A stretch of DNA of 39,545 bases, taken from assembly GCA_031549685.1 (NCBI GenBank), contig JAVBPG010000030.1, positions 1 through 39,545 on the forward strand, written 5' to 3'. Below the pieces are notes generated by a model. It was given only the letters and a program-made list of their open reading frames with translations, was not told the origin of the DNA and ran no database searches. This document shows, one piece after another, positions 1-7,070 of the stretch. The translations under genes and the position numbers were made by a program. Numbering within the stretch: position 1 is the stretch's first letter; every line of letters starts with the position of its first letter. Origin of the DNA: JAITMY01 sp031549685. Lineage in GTDB: Bacteria; Bacteroidota; Bacteroidia; Bacteroidales; UBA932.

Positions 1-98
1 GTGGCGCCTTGGTGTGGTGTGGGGGGGGGGGGGGGGGGGGGGGTGGGGTGGGGGGGGGTGTCACCCCCCCCCAACCAACCCCAACCCCCTTTTACATT
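1..98. other. Poly-G/poly-C low-complexity contig edge
   Basis: A run of 23 G (21-43) is followed by interrupted G runs to position 60. A short turn then leads into C runs with scattered A (64-90). The G and C halves are roughly reverse complements about position 61, so the stretch can fold back on itself. Nothing coding is visible. It sits at the very start of the window, which suggests a sequencing or assembly artefact rather than a biological element. Confidence 0.7.
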
Positions 99-108
99 TC
101 AACGCATC

Positions 109-148
109 GTCATTTCGAACGAAGCGTAGCGTAGAGAGAAATCTCCTC
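109..148. repeat. Fragment of intergenic GTCAT-type repeat
   Basis: The segment begins GTCATTTCGAACGAAGCG and ends with AGAAATCTCC. It resembles the outer arm of the GTCATTGCG / GTCATCCTGAGCGAAG repeats found elsewhere in this window (2479-2588, 5998-6102, 10916-10994, 32668-32736, 36862-36994). Only one arm is seen here. The rest of 149-280 is AT-rich without a recognisable gene. Confidence 0.5.
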
Positions 149-280
149 GAAAACACAAAGTATTAATTTTTAGACATTTAAAAATCTCTCTTTTATCAAT
201 CTATTGCTCATAATGTGCTAATTATTAAACAATTGCGCATTTCGTGGCAAAACTAATTCCTTAAATTTCTCAGCTACCCC

Positions 281-310
281 TTGTTAATTCACAAAAAGTT
301 CCTACATTTG
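281..310 (+). promoter_or_regulatory. Bacteroidota-type promoter for rplU-rpmA
   Basis: A TTG -33 element at 281-283 is separated by 19 nt from TACATTTG at 303-310, which fits the Bacteroidota sigma-ABfr consensus (TTTG, N19, TAnnTTTG). Transcription would start around 317, leaving a leader of roughly 40 nt before rplU. Confidence 0.7.
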
Positions 311-357
311 CAGTCCTCAAAAAATTGGAGGAAAAACTGTAAACTATTTTTAACTAC

Positions 358-669
358 ATGTACGCAATTGTAGAAATAGCAGGCCAGCAATTTAAAGTTG
401 CAAAAGATCAAACGCTTTTTGTTCACCGTCTCAAGGATGCCGAAGGCGCGTCCGTAAGCTTTGATAAAGTCCTGCTCACCGACAACGACGGAAAGGTTAA
501 CGTTGGCGCACCTTTAGTGCAAGGCGCCACAGTGAATGCAAAGGTCTTGAACCACGTAAAGGGTGACAAGGTAATTGTATTTAAGAAAAAGCGCAGGAAG
601 GGCTACCAGAAGCAAAACAGCCACCGCCAGTGCTTTACCCGCATTCAAATTGAGAGTATTAACGCTTAA
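358..669 (+). CDS. rplU: 50S ribosomal protein L21
   Basis: Large-subunit ribosomal protein L21, which binds 23S rRNA. The 103-residue length is normal for the family. The N-terminus (MYAIVEIAGQQFKV) and the basic C-terminal signature (KKKRRKGYQKQNSHRQ followed by FTRIQIESI) identify it. The signature has NSHRQ where GHRQ is usual, a small change. The ATG at 358 is the only sensible start and lies about 40 nt downstream of a good promoter. The rpmA start follows 15 nt after the stop, the classic rplU-rpmA operon, and a terminator follows rpmA. Confidence 0.98.
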   Translation: MYAIVEIAGQQFKVAKDQTLFVHRLKDAEGASVSFDKVLLTDNDGKVNVGAPLVQGATVNAKVLNHVKGDKVIVFKKKRRKGYQKQNSHRQCFTRIQIESINA

Positions 670-684
670 AAACTTTATAGTAGA

Positions 685-957
685 ATGGCACACAAGAAAG
701 GCGTCGGCAGCTCGAAGAACGGACGCGACTCAGAAAGTAAGCGCCTTGGCCTAAAGCTTTTTGGCGGTCAAGCAGCAAAAGCCGGAAACATCATCGTTCG
801 CCAGCGCGGCACGGTGCACAACCCCGGTGTGAACGTAGGCATAGGCCGCGACCACACGCTCTTTGCGTTGGTGGACGGCGTGGTTGAGTTCAAAAAGAAA
901 TCAAACGGACGGTCGTACGTATCGGTAATGCCCGTAGCGGCAGCAGCAGAGGCGTAA
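685..957 (+). CDS. rpmA: 50S ribosomal protein L27
   Basis: Ribosomal protein L27, whose N-terminal tail reaches the peptidyl transferase centre. The 90-residue protein starts MAHKKGVGSSKNGRDS and contains the family core KLFGGQAAKAGNIIVRQRG and the GIGRDHTLFALVDG segment. It lacks the cleavable N-terminal extension known from Firmicutes L27. It is the second gene of the rplU-rpmA operon and is followed by a strong intrinsic terminator 27 nt downstream. The C-terminus ends in an alanine-rich tail (PVAAAAEA). Confidence 0.98.
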   Translation: MAHKKGVGSSKNGRDSESKRLGLKLFGGQAAKAGNIIVRQRGTVHNPGVNVGIGRDHTLFALVDGVVEFKKKSNGRSYVSVMPVAAAAEA

Positions 958-983
958 CGATTTTTGCCGGGAAATAATTCCTT

Positions 984-1014
984 AAAACCCCTCTACTGCA
1001 GAGGGGTTTTTTGT
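984..1014 (+). terminator. Rho-independent terminator of rplU-rpmA
   Basis: AAAACCCCTC (984-993) pairs with GAGGGGTTTT (1001-1010) around a 7-nt loop, and the run of T continues into 1011-1012. It is placed just after the rpmA stop codon. Confidence 0.9.
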
Positions 1015-1031
1015 TTATCTTTGCGAAGGAT

Positions 1032-1150
1032 TGCGGATGGCTATCCTCCGCTGGCGGAGGTGCCCGAAGGGCGGAGGTGGAAGTATATTTAAACAAGACG
1101 TCCACCCCCGGTCTATGACCACCCCCGCCAGCGGGGGATAGCCATCCGCA
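1032..1150. repeat. Palindromic intergenic repeat (CCGCCAGCGG family)
   Basis: The outer arms TGCGGATGGCTATCC (1032-1046) and GGATAGCCATCCGCA (1136-1150) are perfect reverse complements. Inside are two GC-rich hairpins: CCTCCGC paired with GCGGAGG around 1045-1060, and CCCCCGC paired with GCGGGGG around 1122-1138. Shorter relatives lie at 13566-13606 and 16566-16621. No coding content is seen. Confidence 0.75.
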
Positions 1151-1177
1151 CAACCCCAATTTTTCTGCTTAGGCAAT

Positions 1178-1198
1178 CTTTAATTTTTAATTGATAAA
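1178..1198. repeat. Degenerate heptad array before serS
   Basis: Three 7-nt units (CTTTAAT, TTTTAAT, TGATAAA) end exactly at the serS start codon. On its own this is weak. It fits the 7-nt periodicity of many other spacers here. Confidence 0.4.
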
Positions 1199-2467
1199 AT
1201 GTTAACTCTAAAAATTATTCGCGAGCAAACCGCCACCGTATTAGAAAGGCTGACCGTTAAAGGTGTTGATGCAAAAAACACGGTGAACGAAATCATCGCG
1301 GTGGACGATGAGCGCAAGGCCGTGCAAACCGCGCTGGACGCTAATCTTGCACAGCAGAATGCCACCGCCAAGGAGATCGGCCTGCTGATGAAGCAGGGCA
1401 GTAAGGATGCCGCCGAGGCCGCCAAAAACAAGGTGGCCGAGCTGAAGAAAGAGTCAGCCGGGCTGGAGCAGAAGCTGGCCGCCGCCGAGCAAAAGCTCAA
1501 CGAAAAGATTGTGCTGCTGCCCAACCTTCCCAGTACGCAAGTTCCTGCCGGAAAAACTCCCGAGGATAACGTTGTGGTGCGCGAGGGCGGCGCTATGCCT
1601 ACGCTCATTGCCAATGCCGTTCCCCACTGGGATTTGGCAAAGAAGTACGACATTATTGATTTTGAATTAGGCAATAAGCTCACAGGAGCAGGCTTTCCTG
1701 TTTACAAGGGAAAGGGCGCAAAATTGCAGCGCGCGCTCATCTCGTTTTTTCTGGATGAAAACACGGCGGCCGGCTACAACGAGGTGCTGCCCCCGCACAT
1801 GGTCAATGCCGACTCGGGCTTCGGCACAGGCCAGCTGCCCGACAAGGAGGGGCAAATGTACCACGCTACGGCGGACGATTTTTACCTGATTCCAACCGCC
1901 GAGGTTCCCGTTACCAACATCTACCGCGATGTAATTTTAAACCCGAGCGACTTGCCCATAAAGTTGACGGCCTACACGCCCTGCTTCCGCCGCGAAGCCG
2001 GCTCCTACGGCAAGGATGTGCGCGGCCTCAACCGCCTGCACCAGTTCGACAAGGTAGAAATCGTACGCTTTGAGCTGCCCGAGCATTCCTACGCGGCGCT
2101 TGATGGCATGGTGGCGCACGTGGAGAATATTGTGAAAAAGCTGGAGCTGCCCTACCGCATACTTAAGCTCTGCGGCGGCGACATGAGCTTTACCTCCGCT
2201 CTTACCTTCGACTTTGAGGTATATTCGGCCGCGCAGCAGAAGTGGTTGGAGGTCAGCTCAGTTTCCAACTTCGAGAGCTTCCAGGCCAACCGTCTCAAGT
2301 GCCGCTACCGCACCGAGGATAAGAAAACGCAGCTGGTGCACACGCTCAACGGCAGCTCGCTGGCGCTACCGCGTATTGTTGCCGCCCTGCTTGAGAATAA
2401 CCAAACCGAAAACGGCATTCGTATTCCCGAGGCGCTGAGAAAATACACGGGATTCGAGTACATTTAA
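1199..2467 (+). CDS. serS: Seryl-tRNA synthetase
   Basis: Class II aminoacyl-tRNA synthetase that charges tRNA-Ser (and tRNA-Sec where present) with serine in the cytoplasm. The 422 residues match the family length. Residues about 30-105 are an Ala/Lys/Glu-rich antiparallel coiled coil, the tRNA-binding arm. The catalytic core carries the serine-binding TAEVPVTN (233-240), motif 2 in PCFRREAGSYGKDVRG (261-276), and motif 3 in NGSSLALPR (384-392). The ATG at 1199 gives the conserved start MLTLKIIREQ. It is separated from rpmA by a terminator and a palindromic repeat, so it is probably transcribed from its own promoter, which I could not define. Confidence 0.98.
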   Translation: MLTLKIIREQTATVLERLTVKGVDAKNTVNEIIAVDDERKAVQTALDANLAQQNATAKEIGLLMKQGSKDAAEAAKNKVAELKKESAGLEQKLAAAEQKLNEKIVLLPNLPSTQVPAGKTPEDNVVVREGGAMPTLIANAVPHWDLAKKYDIIDFELGNKLTGAGFPVYKGKGAKLQRALISFFLDENTAAGYNEVLPPHMVNADSGFGTGQLPDKEGQMYHATADDFYLIPTAEVPVTNIYRDVILNPSDLPIKLTAYTPCFRREAGSYGKDVRGLNRLHQFDKVEIVRFELPEHSYAALDGMVAHVENIVKKLELPYRILKLCGGDMSFTSALTFDFEVYSAAQQKWLEVSSVSNFESFQANRLKCRYRTEDKKTQLVHTLNGSSLALPRIVAALLENNQTENGIRIPEALRKYTGFEYI

Positions 2468-2478
2468 ACAACAAAAGC

Positions 2479-2588
2479 TGTCATTGCAGGCTTGACCCGC
2501 TCTCCCACGTGAACGTCATTGCGAGGAGAGGAGCGACGAAGCAATCTCACGCCAGGAGGAGGAGATTGCGGGTCAAGCCCGCAATGAC
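2479..2588. repeat. Palindromic GTCATTGCGG-type intergenic repeat
   Basis: The left arm TGTCATTGCAGGCTTGACC (from 2479) and the right arm ending GGTCAAGCCCGCAATGAC (to 2588) are inverted. A second, internal copy of the GTCATTGCGAGG arm starts near 2516. The element lies between serS and the DUF4286 gene and ends 18 nt before the latter's probable start. Confidence 0.75.
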
Positions 2589-2606
2589 GCTCTTTAAAGA
2601 AAGAAA

Positions 2607-2909
2607 TTGTTCATCGTCAACATAACCTTTTGCGTACCGCCCGAAGTGCAGGGTGCGTGGCTGGAGTGCCTCCACAAAATGGTCATTCCGCAGCTGAGGC
2701 AAACGCCCTACTGCGGCGAAACCCTGCTCACGCGCGTGCTGCACGATGTGCCCCAGCCCGACCACAGCTACTCGCTGCAGGTACATGTAGAGCATGCTAC
2801 CGATGTGCAAAGATTCAACGACGAGTGCATGGGCGAAATCGCCCGCACCATGCAGCTGGCGTTTCCCGAAAAAGTTTACTTTTTTAAAACAGTACTGAAA
2901 AAGGTTTGA
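2607..2909 (+). CDS. DUF4286 family protein
   Basis: A 100-residue protein that I assign to DUF4286, a small family of unknown function common in Bacteroidota. The N-terminal beta strand (FIVNITFCVPPEV), the central PDHSYSLQVHVEH and the C-terminal FPEKVYFFKTVLKKV are the recognisable blocks. The pattern suggests a ferredoxin-like alpha/beta barrel fold (inference). The start is a TTG at 2607, because the conserved first strand begins immediately after it. The next in-frame ATG would remove that strand. It follows serS in the same direction but behind a palindromic repeat. No function can be given. Confidence 0.8.
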   Translation: MFIVNITFCVPPEVQGAWLECLHKMVIPQLRQTPYCGETLLTRVLHDVPQPDHSYSLQVHVEHATDVQRFNDECMGEIARTMQLAFPEKVYFFKTVLKKV

Positions 2910-2965
2910 GGTTGCTTAATGCACATTGCGCGTTTAAAATAGTTTGACGCTTCGCGTTAGAACAA

Positions 2966-3010
2966 CAAACAACTTCAAACAATATCAAACTACTTTAAAC
3001 CAGCTCAAAC
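2966..3010. repeat. 10-nt-period repeat upstream of ruvC
   Basis: Five consecutive 10-nt units each end in CAAAC or TAAAC (2966-2970, 2976-2980, 2986-2990, 2996-3000, 3006-3010). The array stops 2 nt before the probable TTG start of ruvC. It can be translated in the ruvC frame, giving a low-complexity Asn/Gln/Thr-rich stretch, which argues against the longer start at 2944. Confidence 0.6.
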
Positions 3011-3012
3011 CA

Positions 3013-3609
3013 TTGTCCTCCGACCGCATCATAATGGGTATTGACCCCGGCACTACGGTAATGGGCTACGGCGTTATACGCATTGTTGACCGCAAGCCGG
3101 AGCTGGTGGTTATGGGCGTTATTGAGCTGAAGAAATACACCGACCACTACATCAAGCTGCAAAAAGTTTTTGAGCGCGTTACGCAAATTATTACCGAGTA
3201 CCTGCCCGACGAAGTTGCCATTGAGGCGCCGTTTTTCGGCAAAAACGTGCAGAGCATGCTCAAGCTGGGACGGGCGCAGGGCGTGGCCATTGCGGCAGCG
3301 CTATCGCGCGATGTCCCCATTTGCGAGTACGCCCCGCGAAAAATTAAGCAGATGATAACCGGCCAGGGCGAGGCCTCGAAGGAGCAGGTGGCCGGCATGC
3401 TCAAGAGCATGTTCGACATAAAAAAAATGCCCAAGGATTTGGACGCCACCGACGGGCTTGCCGCCGCCGTGTGCCACTACTACAGCACCACCTCGGTAAT
3501 GGCCAAAATTGCCGCCGAGAAGGCAAAGACCACCCCCAAGAAAACTTCAAAAAAATCCTCCTCGAGTTGGGAAAATTTTGTAGCAAAAAATCCCGATAAG
3601 GTAAAGTAG
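3013..3609 (+). CDS. ruvC: Crossover junction endodeoxyribonuclease RuvC
   Basis: Holliday-junction resolvase of the RuvABC recombination-repair system. Counting from a TTG at 3013 (198 residues), the four acidic catalytic positions are visible: D11 in MGIDPGTT, E71 in IEAPFFG, and D144 and D147 in DLDATDGLAAAVCHYY. The C-terminus has a Lys/Ser-rich extension after about residue 165 that is not part of the nuclease fold. An in-frame TTG at 2944 would add 23 residues encoded by a 10-nt repeat. An ATG at 3034 would leave only three residues before the catalytic Asp. I therefore prefer 3013. The next gene is convergent. Confidence 0.93.
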   Translation: MSSDRIIMGIDPGTTVMGYGVIRIVDRKPELVVMGVIELKKYTDHYIKLQKVFERVTQIITEYLPDEVAIEAPFFGKNVQSMLKLGRAQGVAIAAALSRDVPICEYAPRKIKQMITGQGEASKEQVAGMLKSMFDIKKMPKDLDATDGLAAAVCHYYSTTSVMAKIAAEKAKTTPKKTSKKSSSSWENFVAKNPDKVK

Positions 3610-3688
3610 CGCCAACGGCCCAAACAGGACTGTTGGGGTTTGGCTTGATAAGCATTCATCGTAAGATTACTCCCGGCTGCTTTGGCAG

Positions 3689-4861
3689 CTACTCCACGTA
3701 CAGCACAAGGCCCTTCAGGTATTCTCCCTCGGGGTGGTAAATGCTGATGGGATGGTCGGCGGGTTGAGTAAGCTGGTGCAGGATGCGCACGCTGCGGCCG
3801 CTGTCCACCGCAGCAGAAAATACGGCGCTACGGAATTGCTCCCTGCTTACCACCTGCGAGCAGCTGAAGGTAAATAAAACGCTGCCCTGCGGCATTTGCT
3901 TCAGCGCAAGCGCATTCAAACGGCGATAGGCCTGTAGCGCATTCTTCAGCGCACCCGCATGCTTGGCAAAAGCAGGAGGGTCGAGCACCACCAAATCGTA
4001 CTTGCCGCCTATGCTTTGGAGAAAGTCAAAGCCATCTCCGGCGACAGCCTGATGGCTTGCCCCTTCTCCAAAGTTGAGCTGTACATTTTTGCCGGCCTGC
4101 TCCACGGCGCGCGCCGAGCTATCGACCGAGCAAACGCTTGCGGCGCCGCCACGCAGGGCGTACACCGAGAAGCCGCCCGTGTAGCAAAACATGTTGAGCA
4201 CGTTGCGGCCGCAGCTATACTTCTCGAGCAGGGCACGGTTATCGCGCTGGTCGAGGAAAAATCCGGTCTTCTGCCCTACCTCCCAGTCCACCTCAAACTT
4301 CAAGCCGTTTTCAAGCGCAACTTCGCCCTCTTTTTTTCCAAAAATATACCCGTCCTTCGCCTCTAAATCGGCCTTGAACGGAACGGTAGCCGCGCTTTTA
4401 TCGTACACGGCCTTTAGCGCGCCGCCGTACACATTTTGCAGCGCAAGGGCAATCTCATTCCGGGCGAGGTACATGCCTGCGCTATGCGCCTGCAGCACCG
4501 CCGCACCTCCGTAAATATCTATGATTAGGCCGGGTAATCCATCGGCCTCGCCATGCGCCAGACGGTAGCAGCTGGTTCGCTCATTTACCACCATTGCCTT
4601 GCGCAAGGCGTATGCGCGCTGCAGCTTTTCCTGCCAAAAAGGAGCATCTACGACAGCTTCGGAAAAGCTCAACATGCGCACAGCAATGCTCCCCACCTGC
4701 GCATGACCAACACCCAGCAATCGCTTTTCGGCAGAGTAAACCTCCACCACATCGCCCTCCTCAATGGCTCCCTCCACGCTTTTTATGGCGCCCGAAAACA
4801 CCCACGGGTGAAAGCGGAGCAGGGGCTCCTCCTTGCCTTTATGTAAAAATATTTTATGCAT
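3689..4861 (-). CDS. rlmI: Class I SAM-dependent rRNA methyltransferase (RlmI-like)
   Basis: Predicted 23S rRNA (cytosine-C5) methyltransferase of the RlmI/YccW type. The N-terminal PUA-like part contains LLRFHPWVFSGAI. The Rossmann methyltransferase part has motif I in VLNMFCYTGGFSVYALRGG and motif IV DLVVLDPPAFAK. FTFSCSQVV supplies the usual cysteine region near the C-terminus. The ATG at 4861 (MHKIFLHKGKEE, 390 residues) is preferred over an in-frame ATG at 4891, because the extra residues are encoded by the heptad repeat that fills the spacer to thiL. The 7-nt array and 64 nt separate it from thiL, probably in one transcript. The exact target base is inferred from family membership. Confidence 0.88.
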   Translation of the reverse strand: MHKIFLHKGKEEPLLRFHPWVFSGAIKSVEGAIEEGDVVEVYSAEKRLLGVGHAQVGSIAVRMLSFSEAVVDAPFWQEKLQRAYALRKAMVVNERTSCYRLAHGEADGLPGLIIDIYGGAAVLQAHSAGMYLARNEIALALQNVYGGALKAVYDKSAATVPFKADLEAKDGYIFGKKEGEVALENGLKFEVDWEVGQKTGFFLDQRDNRALLEKYSCGRNVLNMFCYTGGFSVYALRGGAASVCSVDSSARAVEQAGKNVQLNFGEGASHQAVAGDGFDFLQSIGGKYDLVVLDPPAFAKHAGALKNALQAYRRLNALALKQMPQGSVLFTFSCSQVVSREQFRSAVFSAAVDSGRSVRILHQLTQPADHPISIYHPEGEYLKGLVLYVE

Positions 4862-4883
4862 GGCTGAAATATTAAACAGAGAA

Positions 4884-4925
4884 TTCTCCATTCTCCATTC
4901 TCAATTTTTAATTATTAATTTTTAA
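4884..4925. repeat. Six-unit heptad array between thiL and rlmI
   Basis: Six 7-nt units run without a gap and change gradually along the array. The first two are TTCTCCA, the third is TTCTCAA, and the last three are TTTTTAA, TTATTAA and TTTTTAA. The array ends at 4925, directly against the thiL stop codon (4926-4928). Confidence 0.8.
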
Positions 4926-5933
4926 CTATTTAAATCCCTGCGCCTGCAATGCTACGGGGTCTCCGTTGGGCGGAATGACCAGCGCCCCTTTTTCTTTCTC
5001 CACAACGTGCCCAATCACATCCACGCGTCCCAGGTCTTTTACTTTTTCGTGCAGCGAAAGAGGAATGGTAAACAGCAGCTCGTAGTCATCGCCGCCGTTG
5101 AGCGCCGCGGTTACGGCGTCAAAATGCATTTCCTCCGCCATGTCGAAGCACTGCTTGGCAATGGGAAGCTTATCGAGGTAAATGTGCGCACCGACATTCG
5201 ATTGCCTGCAAATATGCAGCATATCCGAGGCCAGGCCATCGGAAATATCAATCATGGAGGTGGGCACCACGCCGGCATCGCGCAGGTTAAGGATGGTGCT
5301 GCGCGCCGCTTCGGGCTTCAAGTACTTTTGAACAATGTACTCGTGTCCCGCCAGCTGCGGCAGGGCGTTGGGGTTGGCCTCAAACACCTTTTTCTCCCGC
5401 TCCAAAAGCAGCAGGCCCATGTATGCCGCACCTAAATCGCCGGTTACACAAATCAAATCCGTGGGCTTGGCGCCGCCGCGGTAAGCTACTTTTTCGGGGT
5501 CGCACTCCCCCACCACGCTCACATTAATCGTAAGCCCCGTAAGCGATGCCGTAGTATCACCGCCCACCAAATCCACCCCGTGCTGCTCGCACGCCAGCAG
5601 CATTCCCTCGTACAGCTCGTCGATGTTTTCAACGCTAAACTTTTTTGAAATGCCCAGCGAAACCACCAGCTGCTTCGGCAAGCCGTTCATCGCGTAGATG
5701 TCGGAAAAGCTGACCATGGCGGCCTTGTACCCCAGGTGCTTCATGGGAAAGTAGGTCAGGTCGAAGTGAATGCCCTCAAGCAGCAAATCGGTGGTAAGCA
5801 GCACCGACTTGTCGCCGCCAGCCACTACCGCTGCATCGTCGCCGATACCTTTTACCGATGAGGCATTGCGCAGCTGTACTTTTTGCGCAATCCGATCTAT
5901 TAAGCCAAATTCTCCGAGCTCGCTTATGTTCAT
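4926..5933 (-). CDS. thiL: Thiamine-monophosphate kinase
   Basis: ATP-dependent phosphorylation of thiamine monophosphate to thiamine diphosphate, the last step of cofactor synthesis. The 335 residues fit the AIR-synthase-related kinase fold. Visible motifs are GIGDDAAV (29-36), TTDLLLEGIHFD (47-58), GGDTTAS (124-130), VTGDLGAAYMG (163-173), DISDGLASD (229-237) and NGGDDYELLFT near residue 280. The aspartates of these motifs bind the Mg-nucleotide and substrate in the family. The ATG at 5933 gives the conserved N-terminus MNISELGEFGLIDRI. The upstream side is a TTAG heptad array, then a palindromic repeat. Confidence 0.95.
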   Translation of the reverse strand: MNISELGEFGLIDRIAQKVQLRNASSVKGIGDDAAVVAGGDKSVLLTTDLLLEGIHFDLTYFPMKHLGYKAAMVSFSDIYAMNGLPKQLVVSLGISKKFSVENIDELYEGMLLACEQHGVDLVGGDTTASLTGLTINVSVVGECDPEKVAYRGGAKPTDLICVTGDLGAAYMGLLLLEREKKVFEANPNALPQLAGHEYIVQKYLKPEAARSTILNLRDAGVVPTSMIDISDGLASDMLHICRQSNVGAHIYLDKLPIAKQCFDMAEEMHFDAVTAALNGGDDYELLFTIPLSLHEKVKDLGRVDVIGHVVEKEKGALVIPPNGDPVALQAQGFK

Positions 5934-5968
5934 TTAGGGATTAGAAATTAGGGGTTAGTGATTAGAGG
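5934..5968. repeat. TTAGNNN heptad array abutting the thiL start
   Basis: Five units, each beginning TTAG (TTAGGGA, TTAGAAA, TTAGGGG and two more), start at the base next to the thiL start codon. A three-unit relative with the same TTAGRGR consensus lies at 8905-8925 directly after korA. Confidence 0.8.
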
Positions 5969-5997
5969 AAAATATCTGATTCTTCTTTGTCATCCTG

Positions 5998-6102
5998 AGC
6001 GAAGCGAAGTATCTCCTGTTCGCAATATTTATGCAAGGGTGTTTTAACTTGAGATGCTCCGCGGAGTTTATACTGAGTGGAATCGAAGTACTCAGCATGA
6101 CA
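5998..6102. repeat. GTCATCCTGAGCGAAG-type intergenic repeat
   Basis: The left arm TGTCATCCTGAGCGAAGCG (from 5998) is matched by a right arm ending in GTACTCAGCATGACA (to 6102), with CGCGGAGTTTATACTGAG in between. A shorter relative is at 23531-23583. It lies between thiL and the exonuclease gene, both on the minus strand. Confidence 0.65.
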
Positions 6103-6143
6103 GTTCACATTATCCCGTACTGCAAACTGCCACTGCACACCAC

Positions 6144-6866
6144 CTACTTCTTCACCTCACCCGCCTTTTGCTGCGCCCGGCGCATCATCGACATGCGGCG
6201 GCTGCGGCGGGGTGTGCCGGTTTTCTTGGGCTTGGGCTTGGGCTTTTCGAGGTCAACAAAAGATTCGGTGGCAATGGGAGATATTTTTTCGCCTCCGGCA
6301 TCCAGCAGCCTCAGGTATATTTCGCGACAAATCCACGCGTCGGTGGCGGCGTACAACTTTTGGTCGGCGGTGTAGTTCACGGCCGCCCAGTTCGATGTTT
6401 GCTGCGATTTTGAGATGCGCAACCCCAGCACGATGGCCGCCATTTTCTTCAGCGCCTTATCCTCTATTCCGTAGGCCTCCGCCATTTTTTGCAGGTCAAC
6501 AAAACCTTGCGCCTTGAAGGGGGCGATACGCTGCATCCCGCGAATATCCTCGTTTATAGCCGCGCCGATTTTGAGCACCTGCTTACTCTGCAGCAGCGCA
6601 ACCAGGTCGGCCGGAATGCCCACCTTGTCCACGCGAAAAAGAAAGGCCTGCTCGGCCGATGCGAGCTGCAGCAGCGATACGCCGTAGCGCACGCCGCGCG
6701 TGAAGCTGGGACGCGTTTCGGTATCGTAGCCAAGCACCTTCTCCTGGCTAAGGTACGCCACCGCGGCCGCCACATCTTCTTCCTTTTTTACTACCGTAAT
6801 CTTCCCACCAAAGGCAACGTAGGGTAAAACATCTATTTCTTCGTGGGTAATATGGGGGGCAAACAT
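6144..6866 (-). CDS. 3'-5' exonuclease, RNase D / DnaQ-like (DEDDy)
   Basis: A 240-residue protein with a single 3'-5' exonuclease domain of the DEDDy type. The acidic residues are visible as D48 and E50 in VLGYDTETRP, D107 in INEDIRGM, and Y172 with D176 in YAATDAW (the YxxxD motif). There is no HRDC domain as in full RNase D, so it belongs to the stand-alone exonuclease class, whose substrate (RNA or DNA) is not known. The last 30 residues are a Lys/Arg/Pro-rich tail likely to bind nucleic acid. The ATG at 6866 starts MFAPHITHEEID. It is divergent from korA. Confidence 0.88.
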   Translation of the reverse strand: MFAPHITHEEIDVLPYVAFGGKITVVKKEEDVAAAVAYLSQEKVLGYDTETRPSFTRGVRYGVSLLQLASAEQAFLFRVDKVGIPADLVALLQSKQVLKIGAAINEDIRGMQRIAPFKAQGFVDLQKMAEAYGIEDKALKKMAAIVLGLRISKSQQTSNWAAVNYTADQKLYAATDAWICREIYLRLLDAGGEKISPIATESFVDLEKPKPKPKKTGTPRRSRRMSMMRRAQQKAGEVKK

Positions 6867-6966
6867 GCTTCGAGTTAAGATTTTGTAGATTCAAACAAAA
6901 GGACAAATTTACTTTATTTTTCAAATTTAGCTGCGTAAACGGGAACTATTTTACATAGAAAAATGT

Positions 6967-6974
6967 TACCTTTG
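6967..6974 (+). promoter_or_regulatory. Probable -7 element of the korA promoter
   Basis: TACCTTTG matches the Bacteroidota -7 consensus TAnnTTTG and lies 96 nt before the korA ATG. I see no good TTTG -33 element at the ideal 19-nt spacing, so confidence is limited. Confidence 0.45.
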
Positions 6975-7070
6975 TACATTTTAGTGGGTTAGGAACCGTG
7001 CGCCACCCTTGTTAGGGCAAGGCCTCTACCGCTATTTCAAACTGTAAGCAATTTAGACACTATACGACAA

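Noticed and set aside
6870..7070. Riboswitch or leader RNA in the korA upstream region
   Set aside because: Only a small CCTTG/CAAGG hairpin is visible, and no known riboswitch core can be drawn.
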